64,000 nt of DNA, from assembly GCF_028858725.1 (NCBI RefSeq), contig NC_084759.1:140658671-140722670 (forward strand), read 5' to 3'. Positions 1 through 10,600 of the stretch are shown one piece after another (within the stretch, counting starts at the first letter, position 1; the number at the start of each line of letters is the position of its first letter). Source of the stretch: Colius striatus (lineage: Eukaryota > Chordata > Aves > Coliiformes > Coliidae). A program made the translations under genes and the position numbers. Under the pieces are notes generated by a model. It saw only the letters and a program-made list of their open reading frames with translations, made no database searches and was not told where the DNA came from.

Positions 1-825
1 AGTGTTAAAGAGACAAAAGGTCCGTGACCTCTGTGCAAGATACAAGGGCAATTACCAACTACAGCTACAGTGGCAATGAGGTGTGGCAGACCTTGACAGG
101 TATCAAAACACTTTTACTAAGCAATTCTACAAGCACATTGAGACTGACAAGGAAAACATACAGTAGAAAATGATAAATTTTGCACTTGTCACAATCTTTC
201 AGTTTTATGTTGAACAGACTTACAGAGAACAATCCTATTGGCTTTCTGACAAAGAGGTTTAAGTCTCTTTTCAGTACACAGGCTCCAACTACCACAGCTA
301 ATGAACCAGTTCTTGGAATTAGGCAGCAATAACTGAGACTGCAATCCTTCAAATACCACAGCAATCAAAAACATATCTAGACAGACCGCCACAAGACTTG
401 TCCTCTTCAGCAACTCCCACCAAGCTATAATCTTGGCAAGCTCCCAGGGGACACCAAACCTGAGGAGGAACAGTTAATACACACAAGGGCAGGGCTGCCA
501 CTTCAGTGGCAGGAAGCACTAAAACCCCATGAAATTCAGCAAGGCTGCACAAAGCCCCGCACCTGGGAAGGCAAAGCCTGTGGCAACATCACAGCCTGGT
601 GCCTGACTACATGCAAAGTAACCATGCTAGAAATGACCTGAGGGCCACAGTAGGCTGAGCTGAACCTGAAGCCCAGCAGTGAGCCCTGGCAATGGCACAG
701 CCCATAAATTGCAGCAAGCGATCAGCTGCCTCTACTCAGCACTTGCCAGACCACCTTTATAACACCATGCCCAGTGCTCTCCCTTCCCAGCCCCCTCAGT
801 AGAAGAAAGATTGACAGATTGTCAT

Positions 826-1125
826 GAATTCAGCAGAAGGCCACCAGGATTGTGCTGTATGGGGAACAACGGAGGGAGCTGAGCTTGCTCAGCTTGGAGA
901 AGGAAGGCTTCAGGTCTCCCAATAGCTGCTTTTCAATACCTAAAAGAAGCTCATGCAAAGACAAGCCAAGCTCTTCAGCACTGCATGGTAGGAGGACAAA
1001 AACCAATACACCGAAAGCAGGATGTCAGGCAGTGGAACACACTAGAGAGGCTGTGCAGTCCCCATCCTCACAGGTTTTCTGAGCAGATGAAGCTCTGGGC
1101 AACCTCACCTGACCTCACAGCAAAT
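826..1125 (+). mobile_element. Old CR1 LINE fragment in gene A intron 5
   Basis: The stretch resembles the 3' coding end and 3' region of CR1: a 'gccaccaggatt' string, then a 'gagctgagcttgctcag' segment, then the 'aggcagtggaacac' and 'cctcac' blocks in CR1 order. It is diverged and lacks the terminal 8-bp tail repeats. The same fragment occurs inverted in gene D intron 5 at about 48005-48305, so it predates the duplication. Confidence 0.6.
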
Positions 1126-1664
1126 TACAACAGATTATTTCCCAAGGTATCCTGCCACATGACTTTTCCTAAGCTTTTATTCAGCTTTTATACCTGAAGA
1201 CTTCTACTCCACACCAACCTTGCAACCCTATTTTCTCCTAAGCTTTAAGTCTGTAATTACTCCATAAAGCATGTTTCTGTTCAGTTCTCCCAGTCATCAC
1301 AATGGGAAGTTGGAAAAAGATCATCCCATTCTGTTAGGTCCTCATATACACACACACAAAGTTTTACTCTGCTTCAAGGAAGCTTTAAAAGCCCATCTGG
1401 GTTCCCTCTGCCCCCATCACTTCCCCACAGAGGGATTCTGGAGCTGCTCCTTGACAGATTTCTAAGCAGTAGTGCACAAAGCCCATAAAAAACAGCACCT
1501 TGAGCATCCAGAAGTAGTTAAAGGGTGGGACTGAGAAAACATGCCTTGTCTGTGCCACTCTTTCTATAACCTTACTGCAGAATAAGATCTTAGTAACTAT
1601 TAAATAAACAAACTAATAAAACACCAGCACTCAATCAGTCACCTGCCCTCCCTGTGCAGCTTAC

Positions 1665-4600
1665 CTGGTTAGTTGCAGGCTTGTATTTCAGCCCTGGCTT
1701 GTTCAAGATTCTTTCAATCTGCTCATGGTTAAAGTTGGAGATACCAACAGCTTTTACCAGACCAGCATCCACCAGCTCTTCCATGCCCTGAAAGAAACAC
1801 AATGTCAGCATCTAGTCAGTGTAACAGGGCCTGAAGAACACATTCTGCCTGATGGGGCTGATTTCCTTCATGAGAAGCACAAAAGAAGGGGTTAGAATGT
1901 CAGCATTTGAGGAACAAACCCAGAGCACTAGAACACTTATGTCATGTTTCCCATTTCACTAAATCTCAAAGACTCACTCTTTGACATTGGGGAAATTCAC
2001 AGCAAGTTAGAAGTGGAAAATAATCATACCCAGTGATTCATTATTGTACCTGTGAGTCCTTCCAAGTACTTCTAGATACAGGAGACAATTTAGGTTGTTG
2101 AAAGTAACAAAGATACAGAAGGGACTACTAAGAACAGGTGCTCCTGCTGTCTGAACTTACCTCCCATGTCTGTAGAATATCTGTGTTGCTGGATATAGCC
2201 ACACCTTTGTCATCTGTAGGAAACAGCTCCTCTCCTGCCTGTCAGACAAAAAAAAAAATACCTGAAACACTCCTTGTGGGGGAAGTTAGGTGAACACCAG
2301 CTGAAGACCATGATACTACAAACTCCTACTGCACTACATACTAATACTGACTTTCTACAGAAGAACTAGTACCAGTTCTAATTATCTACATTCTTCAGCC
2401 TTTTCTTTTGTTTCACACTGGACTAGGGCACCCATTATCCAAATAAAGACAGGTACTTCTGCTAGAGAGTGTCTTCCCTGCCTCATCAAAACACCTTTGG
2501 TGAAACATAACACTCCACCTGTAGCATGATAGCTGGCTTACAAGTCTATTTTCCTATTACAAAATACACAGTTCCTACATGGATACAAGAAATTTTAATG
2601 AAAGTGTGTAATAAAAACACAGAACATGTTCAGTCCATACTGGACCAGATCTGCTGAGGGGTCTTTCATGGAGACAGTCATTGTTTAAGTGGCTGGGACA
2701 GGGAATGGGAAAACAGTCTCTTGTCAAAATTAGGACTACAAACCAGGTATCAACTTGATTCAAACCCAATTGTTTTCTACTGATACATTATTACAACAAA
2801 ACACACTTTCACAGTTCTATCCATATGAAACTAACTTTAAAAACATAGATGCCAAGAAAGCCAGCTGATCTCAGAAACAAGTAGACAGAAGAGTCTAAGA
2901 GAAAGATTAAGCTTAGAAATATTCAAACTGAGACATTAGTTCCTCTGCATGCAGTCACTAGAAGAGTTAGGAACTAAAAAATTTCACCCTTTGAAATCCA
3001 AGGTCTGTGGAACACTAAGGCTCCTACAGCAAAGGTCAGTTCAATCTGTACTGTATTAAAGGACTCAGGGATTAAAAACAGAAACAGAAGACAGAAACCT
3101 TCTCTCATTCTGTGATTCCATAACATGCAGAGTGTAGGCACAGACGTAGCTTGGACCAGCCAGCTTGAATAAAGATGGTAGGGATAAGTTAATGCAGCTG
3201 GCATGCTACTTCAGAAACAGGTGCTGCAAGTTAATCAATTGGGCCCTGGGTGATCTCATGGGCAGAAGCAGCATATAAGGAGGTAGCTAGCAAAGGAAGG
3301 GTGGCTTTGAGTCAGCTCTGGTGGTTGTACTACGTTGCCCCTGTACGTCTCTGCATGTGCATTACTTAGACCCTCTACGTCTTTGAGTGATTATTGCCTT
3401 CACAACAACAACATTTGGTGACCCCGACGTGATTCACTGAATTGGTTGGATCAAGAACCCTCGGCAGAAAAGCACTTGGATTCCTGCTGGAAAAGGCAAG
3501 TAATCTGAGCAAACTGATATAATGGGAAAAATGCTAAGCAAAGAGGAAAATCCTATTGACACCCTCCAGCATATCCTTGCGGAAAAAGGATTCAATTATG
3601 AAAGAGAGCCTTTGCTAAGACTTGTAAGATGGGGACAGGAAGTAGGTCTCTTTGTTTCCCCCCAAGAAGTATATGAAAAAGGACACTGGGAAAACCTAGG
3701 GGACATGTTGAATAATGCTATCGGCTTGTGTAAATTGGTATCATCCATTATACACCAGCTAGAAGCTGAGCGTGCTGCCGCTGCTGCCATGAAAGCAGAA
3801 GCTGCTGCACCATCTGCGTTCCCTGTAGATGCTAAAAGGTTCTTTGGAGGTGGTGACTTTATAGTACCATCGGCTCCACCTCTAGAAGAAAATACTCAGA
3901 GATTCTTCGGAGGGGATAATGTCGTAATACCCTCGGCTCCACCTCTGGAAGAGGAGAGCATGGATGTGAGCCCACCTCCCCCAGAAGCCCCTAGAGCACC
4001 GTTCCAGGAGCCGAATACACACATTGCTTCTCCTCCCCTCCCACCCACCCTTCACCATCCTGCCCCATCCCACCCTTCTGCTATACCTGAAGGAGTACCT
4101 AACAGAGAACGAAAGGTACGTTTTACAAATGATATGCCGTTGCCCCTGAGCTCATCAATCCCTGAGTGTATTCCTCTGCCATCATCACCCCCAACTTCTA
4201 GTGAAGATCAACAAAGACAATTATTAAAGGAAGAGTTAATACAACACGGAGAAGATATGAAACACACTTTGGCCCAGTTGGAGGAACTGATAGAAAAACC
4301 AAAAGCAACAGCTAATCAACTGTTGGAACGAATTAATGAATTAACCAAAACAAAGATTAAAGTTTCATCCCCACAGGTACTCAGAGATCCTCGGCCAGAT
4401 GACTATGATCCGGCTAAGAAATGGAGAGGCCTCATACGTGATGCAGTAATCGAAGGCGAATTTATTCCACAAGCCTTTCCAGTAATAACAGCACAAAGAA
4501 AACAACAATGGGCACCTTTAGATTGGAAATTGGTAAGAGAAGGCCAGAAAGCGGTAATGCAATATGGCTTGTCCAACCCATACGTTCAGACGTTACTGGA

Positions 4601-7600
4601 TCATATTTTCGCCAGTGGGTTAATGACTCCATTTGACTGCCGGAAGCTTGCAGAAACTTTCCTGAAGCCCACTCAGGTATTACTATGGGAGTCTGAATGG
4701 GGAAAAAAGAGTTGATCTGACAGTGGTGGAAAACATGGACTTACAACAGGGAGATCCGCGGCGAGTCGTCACAGCAGATATGATGCTGGGTAAAGGACCA
4801 TTTGCTGATCCTCAGGTACAAGCCCGACTGCATGAAGCTATCTTGCAGCAAACACAGACACTGGCACGTCAAGCATTTAAGATTGTTCCTGATATGGGGG
4901 TGCCAGTTCCCTCATATACAACTATTATTCAAAAACCTAATGAGCCTTTCATGACCTCCTTAGACTGTCTAAGAGCAGCTCTGGATCGTATACCAAACAT
5001 GTCGGCTGAAGTAAAGGCGGAAATAGGGTTACACTTAGCAGTTGCTAACGCTAACCATGATTGCAAAAAGATCCTGCAGGCTCTCCCGTGGACAGCAACT
5101 TTGGTCGACATGATAGAAGCCTGCTCTAGGGTAGGATCGTCAGCACATTTAGCTGAGGCAATGGCAACAGCATTGAAACCTTTAGTTCAAGCCCACAAAG
5201 GAGATCGGAGGCCAAAGTGCTTTAACTGTGGAAAAATAGGACACGTGAAAAATCAATGTCGGTCCAGACCATTGGTACGGACAAACAGCTCTGCCAGGCC
5301 ATCTGGGTCCAATGGCAGATTTCATGGTAATTGTTACAGATGTGGCAAGTTTGGCCATAGAGCCACTGAGTGCTGCTCTCGAGTGGCCAGACATACAATG
5401 TCTAAGGGAAACGGGTTGACGAGCGTAAAAAGGGCGAGCGCGATGACACAAAAACGCCCTTCAACACCAAGAGCTGCCTGGATGGCCTCAGATTAGCCAC
5501 TGCAGGAAGCGCAGGAGTGGATGTGGAAACAGCAGTAGATGTAACCATCCACAACACAGAGGTAACAATTATCTCCTCTAACATTAATGGACCCCTTGGC
5601 TATGGATTAAGTGCTTTACTTTTAGGACGGTCATCGGCCTCTCAACAGGGTATTTTTGTGCTCCCCGGTGTAATTGATGCAGACTATGAAGGAAATATTG
5701 GAATAATGGTTAAAGTTTGGCAGCCACCAGTTCATATACCTAAAGGAACTAAAATAGCGCAATTAGTTCCTTTCAGAGCTAAAGTTCCTTTCGCAGGAAG
5801 TCGTAAGCGTTGAGACGGTGGTTTTGGATCCACTGGAGTACCTGAGGTAAGACTGGCAATGCCACTTTCACAGGGAAAGCCCACTCAGACGGTTGTATTC
5901 CAACATCCAAATGGTGAACACATGGTTGGGTACAACACATTACTGGATACGGGAGCAGATGTTACTATTGTGCCATTATCCTATTGGCCAAAAAGCTGGC
6001 CTTTAGAGAATTTAGACACCCCTGTTGTTGGAGTAGGAGGAATACAGATGACAAAAATTAGCACAGACCTGATTTCGGTATGTATACAGGGCGAAGAGAA
6101 TAGATGTGTGCAAACTAGGCCCTATGTAATGAATACTTCAGTTTGGCTTTTGGGTAGAGACGCCTTAAGCCAAATGGGCTTTCGTTTCTCAAATGAAAAT
6201 TTTTAATGGCGGCCATTGATGGGCGACCAATCCTAAAGTTCACCTGGCTCACAGATAAACCAGCTTGGATTGATCAATGGCCGCTAAGCAAAGAAAAGCT
6301 CACCCACATTCATGAATTAGTAAATGAACAACTAGAGAAGGGTCATATTAAACCATTCACCAGTCCATGGAATACACCAATTTTTACTATCCCTAAAAAA
6401 TCAGGTAAGTGGAGGCTGTTACATGATTTAAGAGCTGTTAATGCAGTGATGCAGGACATGGGTGCTTTACAGCCAGGATTACCCTCTCCTGCAATGCTTC
6501 CAAAAGAGTGGCCCCTGTTGGTGATTGACTTAAAGGACTGTTTTTTCACAATTCCCTTACATGAGGATGACAGTGAGAAGTTTGCCTTTACAGTACCATC
6601 GATTAACAAACAAGAGCCAGCAAAACGATATCAATGGACTGTTTTACCTCAGGGAATGAAGAACTCACCAACTGTTTGTCAAACTTATGTTGCCTGGGCG
6701 CTGGCACCTCTGCGCAAAAAATACCCTCGTGTCTTATTTTACCATTATATGGATGATATCTTGATTGCAGGGAAAGGCCTGGACCAGCATCGCATTCTAC
6801 AAGAAGTGAACCGACAGTTAAGCAACTCCGGGTTGGTGATCGCGCCAGAGAAGGTACAAATGCACGCCTCTTGGAAATATTTAGGTAATATCACTGATGC
6901 GCGCATTTATCCTCAGAAGGTGGCAATTAAAACAGATATTGCTAACTTAACAGACGTTCAAAAGCTAATAGGTGATATCCAATGGGTACGAACCACATGT
7001 GGTATCACAAATGAGGATCTTGAGCCACTAATGCCTTTGTTAAAGGGCTCAGTAGAGGCTGATAGTGCGCGAAGACTGTCTCGGCAGCAAATCCAAGCAA
7101 TAGAAAAAATAGGAAGCAAGATAGTCAATAATTAGTCATCGATATGATCCTGACTTGTCAATTAACATTGCTGTGATTAGTCAAAAACAGCATGTAATGG
7201 CAATCTTGATGCAATGGGATTCAGTAGCGAAAGACCGATTGAGGATCTTGGAGTGGATATTTTTGCCATATAATTTACAAAAAACAATTACCACGAGGCT
7301 TGAGGCAATTGCGAAAATAATAGTTAAGGCCAGGAAACGTCTGCTGGAAATAGCAGGGATTGAGGCAGACGTCATTTTCGTTCCTCTCACAGATGAGTTC
7401 TTGAACTGGGCACTGCAACAATCTGATGAATTACAGTGGGCCTTATTGTCATATCCAGGAACTATAAATAATCATTATCCGGCCCATAAATTGTTTTCTG
7501 TTAAATTTCAAATGGAAGACCGGCCGTTGAGATCAGCAGTACCCGTTAGAGGCCTGACTGTTTTTACCGACGCCAGTAAGATCCAAGCCAAAGCAGGAGT

Positions 7601-10600
7601 GGTTTGGTGGGAAAATGGAAAATGGCAAAATCTAACTGTCCACTCCCCAGGCAGTTCAGTTCAACTGCTGGAACTGATGGCTGTAGTTAAAACTTTTGAG
7701 AAATGGTCAGACGTCCCATTAAACATCATCTCTGATTCCCTCTATGTGGTTGATGCTGTCACTCGATTAGAGAGAGCGCTGTTGAAAGAAATCTCTAATC
7801 AGAATCTGTATAACTTATTTCTGCGACTCTGGCATCAGATAAATGAACGGCAAACTGCTTATTATATTGGACATATTCGAAGCCATTCGGGCTTAAAAGA
7901 TGGCCTATCAGTTGGCAATGAAATTGTTGACAGGATAGTGGCAGCTCCTTTATTGATACCTATGGGGCCAATAATTGACAAATTTTCTCAAGCCCGAAGA
8001 TCGCACAATTTTTTTCATCAAAGTGCGAAAATGTTGGCGAAGCGGTTTGACCTGACTATATCGGACGCTCAGGGTATTGTTTCCACGTGCCCTGCATGCC
8101 AGAATCAGATCGGCCTAGGAGTAGGAGTCAATCCCAGGGGTCTGGCACCATTAGGTATGTGGCAATCAGATATCACTGTCTGTGCTCCTTTTGGGTGATT
8201 TAAACGTATACATGTTACTATTGATACTTATTCAGCCATGGTTTGGGCCACAGCCTTAACCAGTGACAGTTCTCGAGACGTCATAAGACATTGGAGGAGT
8301 TGCTTTGCTGTCCTTGGTGTTCCAAGAGAGATAAAAACTGATAATGGCTCGGGATACATAGCCAGTAAAACACGTAAGTTTCTAAACTTATGGGGTGTTA
8401 AACATACTACTGGTATCCCAGGAAATTCCACCGGTCAAGCCATTATTGAAAGGACACATCAAACCTTAAAAGGCCTTCTAGAAAAACAAAAAACGGGGGA
8501 AGAGGGGGTGAGTCCTCAAGACAGACTAATGAAAGCCCTTTATACAATGAATCATCTCAGAATTGTGGCAAACCAGAATGAACCACCGGCATTAACACAC
8601 TTTGCCCAAATGAGTCGGGATTTGGATTTTACTGACAAACCTAAAGTTTGGTATAAGAATCCCACTACTGGAGAGTGGCAAGGACCTGCAGATCTGTTAA
8701 CGTGGGGAAGAGGCTATGCTTGTGTCATTACAGATCAAGGTCCCCGATGGATTCCGGCAAAATGGATCAAGCCACATCAACAGAAAGGACTTAACTGTAA
8801 GACCAATGGAAAAACAATCTTGAGGAAAGAACCAAGTGATCCACCCTCAATCCATCACTCTATTAAAATGTAAACCCTCGCAACTGTGGCACCACTTAGG
8901 CTGCTGTAAATTCCTTCAGCTATAAAAGAATTAAAGAACTTAAGATGACCAACAGATGAAGAGATACTTCCATCTTATTGATAATGCTCACAGATCACCA
9001 TGCTAATGGATCTGAAGAAAAGTCCAGAATTACATCAGGAAAAAGAAATATCAGTGGAGCTACCAAGACCTCATCCCTTCCTGCCAGTGTGCGTCCCTCC
9101 TACCAACACATATCAGATTGTTTATTTTGACTTTATGGATTTCTGTATTGTATTGTTCAGCGATGTAGCTGTTATTGACCTTTTGTTGTAAACTCATGGC
9201 CATGGGTAAAAATATTTATGTTTTCTTCATGTACCTTTAATTCTGAAATGTGTTGCTAAAGGCTGGCTGGTTCAAAAAAGAAAAAGGGGGGAATTGTAGG
9301 CACAGACGTAGCTTGGACCAGCCAGCTTGAATAAAGATGGTAGGGATAAGTTAATGCAGCTGGCATGCTACTTCAGAAACAGGTGCTGCAAGTTAATCAA
9401 TTGGGCCCTGGGTGATCTCATGGGCAGAAGCAGCATATAAGGAGGTAGCTAGCAAAGGAAGGGTGGCTTCGAGTCAACTCTGGTGGTTGTACTACGTTGC
9501 CCCTGTACGTCTCTGCCCGTGCATTACTTAGACCCTCTACGTCTTTGAGTGATTATTGCCTTCACAACAACAACAGCAGAGCAAAGAATTTCTGTCAGGC
9601 AGCAAAGCACAGCCATCCATCCCACAAAGAGGGAACCACATCAGGGTTGTTTGAACACGCTTTGGATTTATAGAAAAGACACAGGCAATGATCAAAAGGA
9701 GAGCAATGTAACTTATCCTTGCAGCAGGGAAAACCACCCCTAGTTTAAGGTCTACCTCTTCCATGAGCAAAGGAGCTGAAGATGCTGTGCAAGCAGGGAC
9801 CTCAAAGGTTCTAAGAAATAGCTAAGCTTATGTGGCTACAGTAAAGCTGAGCAGCGGAGCAGTGCTAGTACACAACAGACACACAACATGTCTGTGCTGG
9901 CTGGAACAATTACTGAGCTATAAAGCCATAAAGCTCTTCAAAACTGCCACTCCAAACATACAAAGCCAAGGACATTACTGTTACTGTACCTTAAATCCAG
10001 CAGGCCAGTGGATGAGGTAGAGATCCAAGTAATCCAGTTTTAGGGCTGCAAGAGTCTTCTGGCAGGCTCCCTCCACCAGAGACTTTTCATGAAAGGTGCA
10101 CCAAAGCTAGAGACAAAAAGCCAATGTACAACATGACTTTCTAGGTTAAACCTCTTGAAACCCTTCTGTCCTGTCCAGGAGAGTGCCCACATCCTTTGGA
10201 AGGTGATGCAGAACTAAGTCATCCTACTGATCTCTTTAAACAGGGCTCACTCTGTAAACAAGACGGGCCTGTCATACTGAGGGCAATATGTGCAGCGGCA
10301 GCACAAATGACTGAACACTGTCACAGATAACAGCAGCAGTTGTCTGTTTTCACAGAATGGTAAGGGTTGGAAGAGACCTCATCTAGCCCAACTCTCTACT
10401 AAAGCAAGTTCACCTACAGCAGGTTACACAGGAACACATGCAGGTGGGTTTTGGAAAAAAGTCTTCTCCAGAGAAGGAGACTCCACACGCTCTCTGGGCA
10501 GCCTGTGCCAGGGCTCTCTCACCCTCCCAGGAAAGATGTTTCTCCTCACATTCAAGTGGAAATTCCCATGTTCCAGCTTGGGCCCATTACCCCCTGACAG

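Larger units (their letters stand above)
5406..6206 (+). pseudogene. pro: ERV pro: dUTPase plus aspartic protease, one in-frame stop
   Basis: This frame is -1 to gag. From about 5500 to 5810 it codes a trimeric-type dUTPase (AGVDVETA near 5508, [12 protein letters not shown] near 5667). From about 5859 to 6206 it codes a retroviral protease with catalytic [10 protein letters not shown] near 5940 and a GRDAL segment near 6154. A TGA at 5811-5813 interrupts the link between the two domains in frame, and the glycine-rich stretch after it continues the same frame. dUTPase fused upstream of protease is the betaretrovirus arrangement. The stop would leave dUTPase readable but block protease and pol. 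Confidence 0.88.
3133..9575 (+). mobile_element. Endogenous retrovirus, env-less, beta-like gag-pro-pol with tRNA-Trp primer site
   Basis: A 6.4-kb provirus inserted in gene A intron 3, antisense to the gene. Order: 5' LTR, PBS, gag, dUTPase-protease, pol (RT, RNase H, integrase), a 420-base remnant without env, polypurine tract, 3' LTR. It is flanked by 6-bp target duplications. The two LTRs are 281 bases each and differ at 4 positions with no indels by my comparison, so insertion is recent relative to gene duplication. Gag, pro and pol lie in successive -1 frames as in betaretroviruses, while the primer site is the alpharetrovirus type. Lesions: a frameshift in gag near 4702, a stop in pro at 5811-5813, a frameshift and stop in pol near 7133, and a stop in integrase at 8196-8198. 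Confidence 0.95.

Noticed and set aside
4699-4705. GGGGAAAA-type slippery string in gag
   Set aside because: A -1 slip here would enter a frame that does not continue gag. The open continuation is the other frame, so it is a lesion in a homopolymer run.
9000-9191. 63-codon frame between pol and 3' LTR as a possible env remnant
   Set aside because: No env-like motif, signal peptide or cysteine pattern.
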